64,000 nucleotides of DNA from Canna indica (taxonomy: Eukaryota; Streptophyta; Magnoliopsida; Zingiberales; Cannaceae): positions 34,397,501 to 34,461,500 of the forward strand of contig CP136897.1 in the NCBI GenBank assembly GCA_034359265.1, written 5' to 3'. A model generated the notes under the pieces. That model was not told where the DNA came from. It did no database searches and saw only the letters and a program-made list of their open reading frames with translations. Below are positions 22,706 through 34,046 of the stretch, one piece after another. Both the position numbers and the translations under genes were made by a program. Positions within the stretch are counted from its first letter, which is position 1, and the number at the start of each line of letters is the position of its first letter.

Positions 22706-23072
22706 TTTTTTTTTACTACCTATTTGATTGCACAACGAGATCATTTTTTTACCAATCTTTCTAACGAAACGTTAAGGACGGACGACGTCGTCGCCATAAA
22801 TCTTGGATGTCGATCGCCCGCGCGGGGCCCGCCGCAACCTCTACGGCCGGCTCGATCGACCAACTAACCCGAAAGATTAAAATTTGTAAATAAATAAGAA
22901 AAATGACATTTCAGTTATAATTTTTCGTTTAAAACGGGCGTAACTCCGTGCAATATTGTCCGATTTCAGCTTTTCACGTGGCGCTGAAAGGCGCGGGAAG
23001 AGACGAAGAAAATGACCCCGAGCTGTCCCTCGGTCGCCCACCCTTATTAGCCGACGATCAGAAATGCATGAT

Positions 23073-23191
23073 GGGTGCGATCATACCAGCACTAACGCAC
23101 CGGATTCCATCAGAACTCCGAAATTAAGCGTGCTTGGGCGAGAGTAGTACTAGGATGGGTGACCCCCTGGGAAGTCCTCGTGTTGCACTTG
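23073..23191 (+). rRNA. 5S rRNA gene
   Basis: Full length, with C34T (GGATCC lost), G51A in box A, and C117T; T at -1. TTG-T7 terminator. Confidence 0.94.
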
Positions 23192-23553
23192 TTTTTTTAC
23201 TACCTATTTGATTGCACAACGAGATCATTTTTTTTACCAATCTTTCTAACAAAACGTTAAGGACGGACGATGTCGTCGCCATAAAATTTGGTTGTCGATC
23301 GCCCGCGCGGGGCCCGCCGCAACCTCTACGGCCGGCTCGATCGACCAACTAACCCGAAAAATTAAAATTTGTAAATAAATAAGAAAAATAACATTTTAGT
23401 TATTATTTTTCGTTTAAAACGGGCGTAACTCCGTGCATTATTGTCTGATTTCAGCTTTTCACGTAGCGCTAAAAGGCGCGCGAAGAGACGAAGAAAATGA
23501 CCCCGAGCTATCCCTCGGACGCTCACCCTTATTAGCTGAAGATCAGAAGCGCA

Positions 23554-23569
23554 CCTCGTGTTGCACCTT
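23554..23569 (+). pseudogene. 5S gene stub, last 14 nt only
   Basis: The promoter end GATCAGAAGCGCA is followed at once by CCTCGTGTTGCACC and T9, so nt 1-103 are deleted. Promoter and terminator now abut with no internal control region. Confidence 0.87.
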
Positions 23570-23656
23570 TTTTTTTACTAAGTATTTGATTGCACGACGA
23601 GATCATTTTTTTATCAATCTTTCTAACCAAACATTAAGGACGGATGACGTAGTCGC

Positions 23657-23766
23657 CATACTAGCACTAACGCACCGGATCCCATCAAAACTCCGAAGTT
23701 AAGCATGCTTGGGCGAGAGTAGTACTAGGATGGGTGACCCCCTGGGAAGTCCTCGTGTTGCACCTT
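23657..23766 (+). pseudogene. 5S rRNA gene, 5'-truncated (class B)
   Basis: Retains nt 10-117. GTAGTCGCCATA of the palindrome region joins CTAGCAC, removing most of the spacer, the promoter and nt 1-9. Changes C15T, G41A and G58A. It lies 90 bp after the 14-nt stub. Confidence 0.92.
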
Positions 23767-24133
23767 TTTTTTTACTACCTATTTGATTTCACGACGAGTT
23801 CATTTTTTTTACCAATCTTTCTAACGAAACGTTATGGACGGACGACTTCGTCGCCATAAATCTTGGCTGTCGATCGCCCGCGCGTGGGCCCGCCGCAACC
23901 TCTACGGCCGGCTCGATCGACCAACTAACCCGAAAAATTAAAATTTGTAAATAAATAAGAAAAATAACATTTCAGTTATTATTTTTCGTTTAAAACGGGC
24001 GTAACTCCGTGCATTATTGTTCGATTTTAGCTTTTCACGTGGCGCTGAAAGGCGCGGGAAGAAACGAAGAAAATAACCCCGAGCTGTCCCTCGGTCGCTC
24101 ACCCTTATTAGCCGACGATCAGAAGTGCATGAC

Positions 24134-24252
24134 GGGTGGAATCATAACAGCAGTAACGCACCGGATCCCATCAGAACTCCGAAGTTAAGCGTGCTTGGGC
24201 AAGAGTACTACTAGGATGGGTGACCCCCAGGGAAGTACTCGTGTTGCACTTG
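24134..24252 (+). rRNA. 5S rRNA gene, highly divergent
   Basis: Full length, with C6G, G7A, C14A, C20G, G68A, G75C, T96A, C104A and C117T. Sister of 21442. TTG-T7. Confidence 0.91.
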
Positions 24253-24618
24253 TTTTTTTACTACCTATTTGATTGCACAACGAGATCATTTTTTTTACCA
24301 ATCTTTCTAACGAAACGTTAAGGACGGACGATGTCGTCGCCATAAAATTTGGCTGTCGATCGCCCGCGCGGGGCCCGCCGCAACCTCTACGGCCGGCTCG
24401 ATCGACCAACTAACCCAAAAAATTAAAATTTGTAAATAAATAAGAAAAATAACATTTTAGTTATTATTTTTCGTTTAAAACCGGCGTAACTCCGTGCATT
24501 ATTGTCTGATTTCAGCTTTTCACGTAGCGCTAAAAGGCGCGCGAAGAGACGAAGAAAATGACCCCGAGCTATCCCTCGGACGCTCACCCTTATTAGCCGA
24601 AGATCAGAAGTGCACGAC

Positions 24619-24737
24619 GGGTGCGATCATACCAGCACTAACGCACAGGATCCCATCAGAACTCCGAAGTTAAGCGTGCTTGGGAGAGAGTAGTACTAGG
24701 ATGGGTGACAGCCTGGAGAGTCCTCGTGTTGCACCTT
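24619..24737 (+). rRNA. 5S rRNA gene, C67A/G99A subtype (dimer member)
   Basis: Full length, with C29A, C67A, C92A, C93G, G99A and A100G. First half of a full/short dimer; the next gene body begins about 206 bp later. Confidence 0.92.
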
Positions 24738-24824
24738 TTTTTTTACTACGTATTTGATTGCACGACGAGATCATTTTTTTATCAATCTTTCTAACCAAAC
24801 ATTAAGGACGGATGACGTTGTCGC

Positions 24825-24934
24825 CATACTAGCACTAACGCACCGGATCCCACCAGAACTCCGAAGTTAAGCATGCTTGGGCGAGAGTAGTACTAGGATG
24901 GGTGACCCCCTGGGAAGTCCTCGTGTTGCACCTT
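24825..24934 (+). pseudogene. 5S rRNA gene, 5'-truncated (class B, dimer member)
   Basis: Retains nt 10-117 after TTGTCGCCATA. Changes C15T, T38C and G58A. T-tract intact. Only about 90 bp separates it from the end of the previous gene. Confidence 0.92.
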
Positions 24935-25300
24935 TTTTTTTACTACCTACTTGATTGCACGACGACATCATTTTTTTTACCAATCTTTCTAACCAAACGT
25001 TAAGGACGGACGACGTCGTTGCCATAAAGTTTGGTTGTCGATCGCCCGCGCGGGGCCCGGCGCAACCTCTACGGCTGGCTCGATCGACCAACCGACCCGA
25101 AAAATTAAAATTTGTAAATAAATAAGAAAAATAACATTTCTATTATTATTTTTCGTTTAAAACGGGCGTAACTCCGTGCATTATTGTTCGATTTCAGCTT
25201 TTCACGTGGCGCTGAAAGGCGCGCGAAGAGACGAAGAAAACGACCCCGAGCTGTCCCTCGGATGCAAAACCTTATTAGCCGACGATCAGAAGTGCATGAC

Positions 25301-25419
25301 GGGTTCGATCATACCAGCACTAACGCACCGGATCCCTTCAGAACTCCGAAGTTAAGCGTGCTTGGGAGAGAGTAGTACTAGGATGGGTGACCGCCTGGAA
25401 AGTCCTCGTGTTGCACCTT
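25301..25419 (+). rRNA. 5S rRNA gene, C67A/G99A subtype (dimer member)
   Basis: Full length, with G5T, A37T, C67A, C93G and G99A; close to 21927. The spacer hairpin region reads GGATGCAAAAC. Confidence 0.93.
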
Positions 25420-25507
25420 TTTTTTTACTACGTATTTGATTGCACGACGACATCATTTTTTTTACCAATCTTTCTAACCAAACATTAAGGACAAATGACG
25501 TCGTCTC

Positions 25508-25615
25508 CATACTAGCACTAACGCACCGGATCCCATCAGAACTCCAAAGTTAAACGTGCTTGGGCGAGAGTAGTACTAGGATGGGTGACCCCCTGGGAAG
25601 TCCTCGTTGCACCTT
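25508..25615 (+). pseudogene. 5S rRNA gene, 5'-truncated (class B, dimer member)
   Basis: Retains nt 10-117 with C15T, G48A, G56A and a 2-nt loss near the end (CCTCGTTGCACC). Junction TCGTCTCCATA. Confidence 0.91.
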
Positions 25616-25981
25616 TTTTTTTACTACCTATTTGATTGCACGACGACATCATTTTTTTTACCAATCTTTCTAGCCAAACGTTAAGGACGGACGACGTCGT
25701 CGCCATAAAATTTTGTTGTCGATCGCCCGCACGGGGCCCGCCGCAACCTCTACGGCCGGCTCGATCGACCAACCGACCCGAAAAATTAAAATTTGTAAAT
25801 AAATAAGAAAAATAACATTTCAATTATTATTTTTCGTTTAAAACGGGCGTAACTCCGTGCATTATTGTCCGATTTCAGCTTTTCACGTGGGGCTGAAAGG
25901 CGCGCGAAGAGACGAAGAAAATGACCCCGAGCTATCCCTCGGACGCTCACCCATATTAGCCGACAATCAGAAGTGCATGAC

Positions 25982-26100
25982 GGGTGCGATCATAACAGCA
26001 CTAACGCACCGGATCCCATCAGAACTCCGAAGTTAAGCGTGCTTGGGCGAGAGTAGTACTAGGATGGGTTACCCCCTGGGAAGTCCTCGTGTTGCACTTA
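25982..26100 (+). rRNA. 5S rRNA gene
   Basis: Full length, with C14A, G89T and C117T. The terminator is TTA-T7. Upstream element CATATTAG. Confidence 0.94.
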
Positions 26101-26467
26101 TTTTTTTACTACCTATGTGATTGCACGACGAGATCATTTTTTTTACCAATCTTTCTAACCAAATGTTATGGACGGACGATGTCGTCGCCATAAAATTTGG
26201 CTGTCGATCGCCCGCGCGGGGCCCGCCCCAACCTCTACGGCCGGCTCAATCGACCAACCGACCCGAAAAATTAAAATTTGTAAATAAATAAGAAAAATAA
26301 CATTTCAATTATTATTTTTCGTTTAAAACGGGTGTAACTCCGTGCATTATTGTCCGATTTCAGCTTTTCACGTGGCGCTAAAAGGCGCGTGAAGAGACGA
26401 AGAAAATGACCCCCGAACTCTCCCTCGGATGCTCACCCTTATTAGCCGACAATCAGAAGTGCATATC

Positions 26468-26586
26468 AGGTGCGATCATACTAGCACTAACGCACCGGAT
26501 CCCATCAGAACTCCGAAGTTAAGCATGCTAGGGCGAGAGTAGTACTAGGATGGGTGACCCCCTGGGAAGTCCTCGTGTTGCACCTT
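26468..26586 (+). rRNA. 5S rRNA gene (dimer member)
   Basis: Full length, with G1A, C15T, G58A and T63A. Short second gene follows in the same dimer geometry as 24619 and 25301. Confidence 0.93.
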
Positions 26587-26674
26587 TTTTTTTACTACCT
26601 ACTTGATTGCACGACGACATCATTTTTTTTACCAATCTTTCTAACTAAACATTAAGGACGCATGACGTTGTCGC

Positions 26675-26784
26675 CATACTTGTACTAACGCACCGGATCC
26701 CATCAGAACTCAGAAGTTAAGCGTGCTTGGGTGTGAGTAGTACTAGGATGGGTGACCCCCTGGGAAGTCCTCGTGTTGCACCTT
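26675..26784 (+). pseudogene. 5S rRNA gene, 5'-truncated (class B, dimer member)
   Basis: Retains nt 10-117 with C15T, A16T, C18T, C47A, C67T and A69T. T9. Confidence 0.91.
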
Positions 26785-27150
26785 TTTTTTTACTACCTAC
26801 TTGATTGCACGACGAGATCATTTTTTTTACCAATCTTTCTAACCAAACGTTAAGTACGGACGACATCGTCGCCATAAAATTTGGCTGTCGATCGCCCGCG
26901 CGGGGCCCGCCGCAACCTTTACGGCCGGCTCGATCGACCAACCGACCCGAAAAATTAAAATTAGTAAATAAATAAGAAAAATAACATTTCAATTATTATT
27001 TTTCGTTTAAAACGGGCGTAACTCCGTGCATTATTGTCCGATTTCAGCTTTTCACGTGGCGCTAAAAGGCGCGCGAAGAGACGAAGAAAATGACCCCGAG
27101 CTATCCCTCGGACGCTCACCCTTATTAGCCGACGATCAGAAGTGCATGAC

Positions 27151-27269
27151 GGGTGCGATCATACCAGCACTAATGCATTGGATCCCATCAGAACTCCGAA
27201 GTTAAGCGTGCTTGGGCGAGAGTAGTACTAGGATCGGTGACCCCCTGGGAAGTCCTCGTGTTGCACTTG
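27151..27269 (+). rRNA. 5S rRNA gene
   Basis: Full length, with C24T, C28T, C29T, G85C and C117T. TTG-T7. Confidence 0.94.
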
Positions 27270-27635
27270 TTTTTTTACTACCTATTTGATTGCACGCCGA
27301 GATCATTTTTTTTACCAATCTTTCTAACCAAACGTTAAGGACGGACGATGTCGTCGCCATAAATCTTGGCTGTCGATCGCCCGCGCGGGGCCCGCCGCAA
27401 CCTCTACGGCCGGCTCGATCGACCAACCGACCCCAAAAATTAAAATTTGTAAATAAATAATAAAAGTAACATTTCAATTATTATTTTTTGTTTAAAATGT
27501 GCGTAACTCGGTGCATTATTGTCCGATTTCAGCTTTTCACGTGGCGCTGAAAGGCGCGCGAAGAGACGAAGAAAATGACCCCGATCTGTCCCTCGGACGC
27601 TCACCCTTATTAGCCGACGATCAGAAGTGCATGAC

Positions 27636-27754
27636 GGGTGCGATTATACCACCACTAACGCACCGGATCCCATCAGAACTCCGAAGTTAAGCGTGTTTGG
27701 GCGAGAGTAGTACTAGGATGCGTGACCCCCTAGGAAGTTCTCGTGTTGCATCTT
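27636..27754 (+). rRNA. 5S rRNA gene, divergent
   Basis: Full length, with C10T, G17C, C61T, G86C, G97A, C104T and C116T. The terminator is interrupted (TTTG then T6). The downstream spacer lacks the CGCGGGGCCCG core near 27869. Confidence 0.93.
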
Positions 27755-28111
27755 TGTTTTTTACTACCTATTTGATTGCACGACGAGATCATTTTTTTTA
27801 CTAATCTTTCTAACCAAACGTTAAGGACGGACGACGTCGTCGCCATAAAATTTGGCTGTCGATCGCCCGCCGCAACCTCTATGGCCGGCTCGATCGACCA
27901 ACCGACCCGAAAAATTAAAATTTATAAATAAATAAGAAAAATAACATTTCAATTATTATTTTTCGTTTAAAATGGGCGTAACTCCGTGTATTATTGTTCG
28001 ATTTCAGCTTTTCACGTGGCGCTGAAAGGCGTGCAAAGAGACGAAGAAAATGACCCCCGAACTCTCCCTCGGACGCTCGCCCTTATTAGCCGACGATCAG
28101 AAGTGCATATC

Positions 28112-28230
28112 TGGTGCGATTATACCAGCACTAACGCACCGGATCCCATCAGAACTCTGAAGTTAATCGTGCTTGGGCGAGAGTAGTACTAGGATGGGTG
28201 ACCCCTTGGGAAGTCCTCGCGTTGCACCTT
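28112..28230 (+). rRNA. 5S rRNA gene
   Basis: Full length, with G1T, C10T, C47T, G56T, C95T and T109C. T9. Confidence 0.93.
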
Positions 28231-28596
28231 TTTTTTTACAACCAATTTGATTGCACGATGAGATCATTTTTTTTACTGATCTTTCTAACCAAACGTTAAG
28301 GACGGACGACGTCGTCGCCATAAATCTTGGCTGTCGATCGCCTGCGCGGGGCCCGCCGCAACCTCTACTGCCGGCTCGATCGACCAACCGACCCGAAAAA
28401 TTAAAATTTGTAAATAAATAAGAAAAATAACATTCTAATTATTATTTTTCATTTAAAACGGGCGTAACTCCGTGCATTATTGTCCGATTTCAGCTTTTTA
28501 CGTGGCGTTGAAAGGCACGCGAAGAGACGAAGAAAATGACCCCGAGTTGTCCCTCGGACGCTCACCCTTATTAGCCGACGATCAGAAGTGCATGAC

Positions 28597-28715
28597 GGGT
28601 GCGATCATACTAGCACTAACGCACCGGATCCCATCAGAACTCCGAAGTTAAGCAGGCTTGCGCGAGAGTGGTAGTAGGATGGGTGACCCCTTGGGAAGTC
28701 CGCGTGTTGCACTTG
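28597..28715 (+). rRNA. 5S rRNA gene, C15T/G65C/A74G subtype
   Basis: Full length, with C15T, G58A, T59G, G65C, A74G, C78G, C95T, T106G and C117T. Duplicated unchanged in the next unit. TTG-T7. Confidence 0.93.
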
Positions 28716-29081
28716 TTTTTTTACTACCTATTTGATTGCACGACGAGATTATTTTTTTTACCAATCTTTCTAACCAAACGTTAAGGACGGACGACGTCGT
28801 CGCCATAAATTTTGGCTGTCGATGGCCCGCGCGGGGCCCGCCGCAACCTCTACGGCCGGCTCGATCGATCAACCGACCCGAAAAATTAAAATTTGTAAAT
28901 AAATAAGAAAAATAACGTTTCAATTATTATTTTTCGTTTAAAACGGGCGTAACTCCGTGCATTATTGTCCGATTTCAGCTTTTTACGTGGCGTTGAAAGG
29001 CACGCGAAGAGACGAAGAAAATGACCCCGAGTTGTCCCTCGGACGCTCACCCTTATTAGCCGACGATCAGAAGTGCATGAC

Positions 29082-29200
29082 GGGTGCGATCATACTAGCA
29101 CTAACGCACCGGATCCCATCAGAACTCCGAAGTTAAGCAGGCTTGCGCGAGAGTGGTAGTAGGATGGGTGACCCCTTGGGAAGTCCGCGTGTTGCACTTG
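29082..29200 (+). rRNA. 5S rRNA gene, C15T/G65C/A74G subtype
   Basis: Same nine changes as 28597, one unit (485 bp) away: a recent single-unit duplication. Confidence 0.93.
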
Positions 29201-29566
29201 TTTTTTTACTACCTATTTGATTGCACGACGAGATCATTTTTTTTACCAATCTTTCTAACCAAACGTTAAGGACGGACGACGTCGTCGCCATAAATCTTGG
29301 CTGTCGATCGCCTGCGCGGGGCCCGCCGCAACCTCTACTGCCGGCTCGATCGACCAACCGACCCGAAAAATTAAAATTTGTAAATAAATAAGAAAAATAA
29401 CATTCTAATTATTATTTTTCATTTAAAACGGGCGTAACTCCGTGCATTATTGTCCGATTTCAACTTTTCACGTGGCGGTGAAAGGCACGCGAAGAGACGA
29501 AGAAAATGACCCCGAGTTGTCCCTCGGACGCTCACCCTTATTAGCCGACGATCAGAAGTGCATGAC

Positions 29567-29685
29567 GGGTGCGATCATACTAGCACTAACGCACCGGATC
29601 CCATCAGAACTCCGAAATTAAGCGTGCTTGCGCGAGAGTGGTACTATGATGGGTGACCCCTTGGGAAGACCTCGTGTTGCACTTG
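29567..29685 (+). rRNA. 5S rRNA gene, C15T/G65C/A74G subtype
   Basis: Full length, with C15T, G51A, G65C, A74G, G81T, C95T, T103A and C117T. TTG-T7. Confidence 0.93.
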
Positions 29686-30051
29686 TTTTTTTACTACCTA
29701 TTTGATTGCACGACGAGATTATTTTTTTTACCAATCTTTCTAACCAAATGTTAAGGACGGACGACGTCGTCGCCATAAAATTTGGCTGTCGATCGCTCAC
29801 GCGGGGCCCGCCGCAACCTCTACGGCCAGCTCGATCGACCAACCGACCCGAAAAATTAAAATTTGTAAATAAATAAGAAAAATAACATTTCAATTATTAT
29901 TTTTTGTTTAAAACGGGCGTAACTCCGTGCATTATTGTCCGATATCAGCTTTTCACGTGGCGTTGAAAGGCACGCGAAGAGACGAAGAAAATGACCCCGA
30001 GTTGTCCCTCGGACGCTCACCCTTATTAGCCGACGATCAGAAGTGCATGAC

Positions 30052-30170
30052 GGGTGCGATCATACTAGCACTAACGCACCGGATCCCATCAGAACTCCGA
30101 AGTTAAGCATGCTTGCGCTAGAGTGGTAGTAGGATGGGTGACCCCTTGGGAAGTCCTCGTGTTGCATTAT
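30052..30170 (+). rRNA. 5S rRNA gene, C15T/G65C/A74G subtype
   Basis: Full length, with C15T, G58A, G65C, G68T, A74G, C78G, C95T, C116T and C117T. The end reads GCATTA then T8. Confidence 0.92.
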
Positions 30171-30537
30171 TTTTTTTTACTACCTATTTGATTGCACGAC
30201 GAGATCATTTTTTTTACCAATCTTTCTAACCAAATGTTAAGGACGGACGACGTCGTCGCCATAAAATTTGGCTGTCGATCGCTCACGCGGGGCCCGCCGC
30301 AACCTCTACGGCCAGCTCGATCGACCAACCGACCCGAAAAATTAAAATTTGTAAATAAATAAGAAAAATAACATTTCAATTATTATTTTTTGTTGAAAAC
30401 GGGCGTAACTCCGTGCATTATTGTCCGATATCAGCTTTTCACGTGGCGCTGAAAGGTGCGCAAAGAGACGAAGAAAATGACCCCGAGTTGTCCCTCGGAC
30501 GCTCACCCTTATTAGCCGACGATCAGAAATGCATATC

Positions 30538-30656
30538 GGGTGTGATCATACCAGCACTAACGCACCGGATCCCATCAGAACTCCGAAGTTAAGCATGCTT
30601 GGGTGAGAGTAGTACTAGGATGGGTGACCCCTTGGGAAGTCCTCGTGTTGCACTTG
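30538..30656 (+). rRNA. 5S rRNA gene, C6T/G58A/C67T subtype
   Basis: Full length, with C6T, G58A, C67T, C95T and C117T, equal to 11453. TTG-T8. Confidence 0.95.
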
Positions 30657-31021
30657 TTTTTTTTACTACCTATTTGATTGCACGACGAGATCATTTTTTT
30701 TACCAATCTTTCTAACCAAATGTTAAGGACGGACGACTTCGTCGCCATAAACCTTGGCTGTCGATCCCCCGCACGGGGCCCGCCGCAACCTCTACGGCCG
30801 GCTCGATCGACCAACAGACCCGAAAAATTAAAATTTGTAAATAAATAATAAAAAAACATTTCAATTATTATTTTTCATTTAAAACGGGCGTAACTCCGTG
30901 CATTATTGTCCGATTTCAGCTTTTCACGTGGCGCTGAAAGGCATGCGAAGAGAGAAGAAAATGACCCCGAGTTGTCCCTCGGACGCTCACCCTTATTAGC
31001 CGACGATCAGAAGTGCATGAC

Positions 31022-31140
31022 GGGTGCGATCATACTAGCACTAACGCACCGGATCCCATCAGAACTCCGAAGTTAAGCGTGCTTGCGCGAGAGTGGTACT
31101 AGGATGGGTGACCCCTTGGGAAGTCCTCGCGTTGCACCTT
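31022..31140 (+). rRNA. 5S rRNA gene, C15T/G65C/A74G subtype
   Basis: Full length, with C15T, G65C, A74G, C95T and T109C. Same haplotype at 32473 and 34895. T9. Confidence 0.95.
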
Positions 31141-31505
31141 TTTTTTTACTACCTATTTGATTGCACGACGAGATCATTTTTTTTACCAATCTTTCTAACC
31201 AAATGTTAAGGACGGACGACTTCGTCGCCATAAACCTTGGCTGTCGATCCCCCGCACGGGGCCCGCCGCAACCTCTACGGCCGGCTCGATCGACCAACAG
31301 ACCCGAAAAATTAAAATTTGTAAATAAATAATAAAAAAACATTTCAATTATTATTTTTCATTTAAAACGGGCGTAACTCCGTGCATTATTGTCCGATTTC
31401 ATCTTTTCACGTGGCGCTGAAAGGCATGCGAAGAGACGAAGAAAATGACCCCGAGTTGTCCTTCGGACGCTCACCCTTATTAGCCGACGATCAGAAGTGC
31501 ATGAC

Positions 31506-31624
31506 GGGTGCGATCATACAAGCACTAACGCACCGGATCCCATCAGAACTCCGTAGTTAAGCGTGCTTGCGCGAGAGTGGTACTAGGATGGGTGACCCCT
31601 TGGGAAGTCCTCGTGTTGCACCTC
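31506..31624 (+). rRNA. 5S rRNA gene, G65C/A74G subtype
   Basis: Full length, with C15A, A49T, G65C, A74G and C95T. The terminator begins TC then T7. Partner 33928 lies 2422 bp on. Confidence 0.94.
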
Positions 31625-31990
31625 TTTTTTTACTACCTATTTGATTGCACGACGAGATCAATTTTTTTACCAATCTTTCTAACCAAACGTTAAGGAAGGA
31701 CGACGTCGTCGCCATAAATCTTGGCTGTCGAGCACCCGCGCGGGTCCCGCCGCAACCTCTACGGCTGGCTCGATAGACCAACCGACCTAAAAAATTAAAA
31801 TTTGTAAATAAATAAGAAAAATAACATTTCAATTATTATTTTTCGTTTAAAACAGGCGTAACTCCGTGCATTATTGTCCGATTTCAGCTTTTCACGTGGC
31901 GCTGAAAGGCACGTGAAGAGACGAAGAAAATGACCCCGAGTTGTCCCTCGGATGCTCACCCTTATTAGCCGACGATCAGAAGTGCATGAC

Positions 31991-32107
31991 CGGTGCGATC
32001 ATACTAGCACTAACGCACCGGATCCCATCTGAACTCCGAAGTTAAGCGTGCGTGGGCGAGAGTAGTACTAGGATGGTGACCCCTGGGAAGTCCTCGTGCT
32101 AAACTTG
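31991..32107 (+). pseudogene. 5S rRNA gene, probably non-functional
   Basis: G1C, C15T, A40T, T62G, one G missing from 85-87, one C missing from 91-95. The 3' end reads GCTAAACT instead of GTTGCACC, which destroys the 3' strand of helix I. Related copies at 34413, 36834, 38286 and 42475 keep GCTGCACT. Confidence 0.85.
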
Positions 32108-32472
32108 TTTTTTTACTACCTATTTGATTGCACGACGAGATCATTTTTTTACCAATCTTTCTAACCAAACGTTAAGGACGGACGACGTCGTCGTCATAAA
32201 TCTTGGCTGTCGAACGCCCGCGCGGGGCCCGCCGCAACCTCTACGGCCGGCTCGATCGACCAACCGACCTGAAAAATTAAAATTTGTAAATAAATAAGAA
32301 AAATAACATTTCAATTATTATTTTTCGTTTAAAACGGGCGTAACTCCGTGCATTATTGTCCGATTTCAGCTTTTCACGTGGCGCTGAAAGGCACGCGAAG
32401 AGACGAAGAAAATGACCCCGAGTTGTCCCTCGGACGCTCACCCTTATTAGCCGACGATCGAAAGTGCATGAC

Positions 32473-32591
32473 GGGTGCGATCATACTAGCACTAACGCAC
32501 CGGATCCCATCAGAACTCCGAAGTTAAGCGTGCTTGCGCGAGAGTGGTACTAGGATGGGTGACCCCTTGGGAAGTCCTCGCGTTGCACCTT
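32473..32591 (+). rRNA. 5S rRNA gene, C15T/G65C/A74G subtype
   Basis: Full length, with C15T, G65C, A74G, C95T and T109C. Upstream reads GATCGAAAG rather than GATCAGAAG. Confidence 0.95.
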
Positions 32592-32957
32592 TTTTTTTAC
32601 TACCTATTTGATTGCACGACGAGATCATTTTTTTTACCAATCTTTCTAACCAAACGTTAAGGACGGACGACATCGTCGCCATAAAATTTCGCTGTCGATC
32701 GCCCGTGCGGGGCCCGCCGCAACCTCTACGGCCGGCTCGATCGACCAACCGACCTGAAAAATTAAAATTTGTAAATAAATAATAAAAAAACATTTCAATT
32801 ATTATTTTTCGTTTAAAACGGGCGTAACTCCGTGCATTATTGTCCGATATCAGCTTTTCACGTGGCGCTGAAAGGTGCGCCAAGAGACGAAGAAAATGAC
32901 CCCCGAACTCTCCCTCGGACGCTCACCCTTATTAGCCGACGATCAGAAGTGCATATC

Positions 32958-33076
32958 GGGTGTGATCATACCAGCACTAACGCACCGGATCCCATAAGAA
33001 CTCCGAAGTTAAGGGTGCTTGGGCGAGAGTAGTACTAGGATGGGTGACCCCTTGGGAAGTCCTCGTGTTGCACCTT
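32958..33076 (+). rRNA. 5S rRNA gene
   Basis: Full length, with C6T, C39A, C57G and C95T. T9. Partner 35381 at about 2423 bp. Confidence 0.95.
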
Positions 33077-33443
33077 TTTTTTTACTACCTATTTGATTGC
33101 ACGACGAGATCATTTTTTTTACCAATCTTTCTAACCAAATGTTAAGGACGGACGACGTCGTCGCCATAAAATTTGGCTGTCGATCGCTCACGCGGGGCCC
33201 GCCGCAACCTCTACGGCCAGCTCGATCGACCAACCGACCCAAAAAATTAAAATTTGTAAATAAATAAGAAAAATAACATTTCAATTATTATTTTTTATTG
33301 AAAACGGGCGTAACTCCGTGCATTATTGTCCGATTTCAGCTTTTCACGTGGCGCTGAAAGGCGCGCGAAGAGACGAAGAAAATGACCCCCGAACTCTCCC
33401 TCGGACGCTCACCCTTATTAGCCGACGATCAGAAATGCATATC

Positions 33444-33562
33444 GGGTGTGATCATACCAGCACTAACGCACCGGATCCCATCAGAACTCCGAAGTTAAGC
33501 ATGCTTGGGTGAGAGTAGTATTAGGATGGGTGACCCCCTGGGAAGTCCTCGTGTTGCACTTG
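33444..33562 (+). rRNA. 5S rRNA gene, C6T/G58A/C67T subtype
   Basis: Full length, with C6T, G58A, C67T, C78T and C117T. TTG-T7. Confidence 0.95.
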
Positions 33563-33927
33563 TTTTTTTACTACCTATTTGATTGCACGACGAGATCATT
33601 TTTTTTACCAATCTTTCTAACCAAACGTTAAGGACGGACGACTTCGTCGCCATAAACCTTGGCTGTCGATCTCCCGCGCGGGGCCCGCCGCAACCTCTAC
33701 GGCCGGCTCGATCGACCAACAGACCCGAAAAATTAAAATTTGTAAATAAATAATAAAAAAACATTTCAATTATTATTTTTCATTTAAAACGGGCGTAACT
33801 CCGTGCATTATTGTCCGATTTCAGCTTTTCACGTGGCGCTGAAAGGCACGCGAAGAGACGAAGAAAATGACCCCGAGTTGTCCCTCGGACGCTCACCCTT
33901 ATTAGCCGACGATCAGAAGTGCATGAC

Positions 33928-34046
33928 GGGTGCGATCATACAAGCACTAACGCACCGGATCCCATCCGAACTCCGAAGTTAAGCGTGCTTGCGCGAGAGT
34001 GGTACTAGGATGGGCGACCCCTTGGGAAGTCCTCGTGTTGCACCAC
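33928..34046 (+). rRNA. 5S rRNA gene, G65C/A74G subtype
   Basis: Full length, with C15A, A40C, G65C, A74G, T88C and C95T. The terminator begins AC then T7. Confidence 0.94.

Larger units (their letters stand above)
31200..33080 (+). repeat. 2422-bp-offset repeat, copy 1
   Basis: Genes 31506, 31991, 32473 and 32958 have partners at 33928, 34413, 34895 and 35381. Confidence 0.85.

Noticed and set aside
22080..26700. Transposon or Cassandra-type (5S-carrying TRIM) insertion to explain truncated genes
   Set aside because: All sequence between genes is ordinary spacer of this array. No terminal repeats, primer binding site, polypurine tract or target duplication is visible; simple deletions with 4-bp overlaps explain the junctions.
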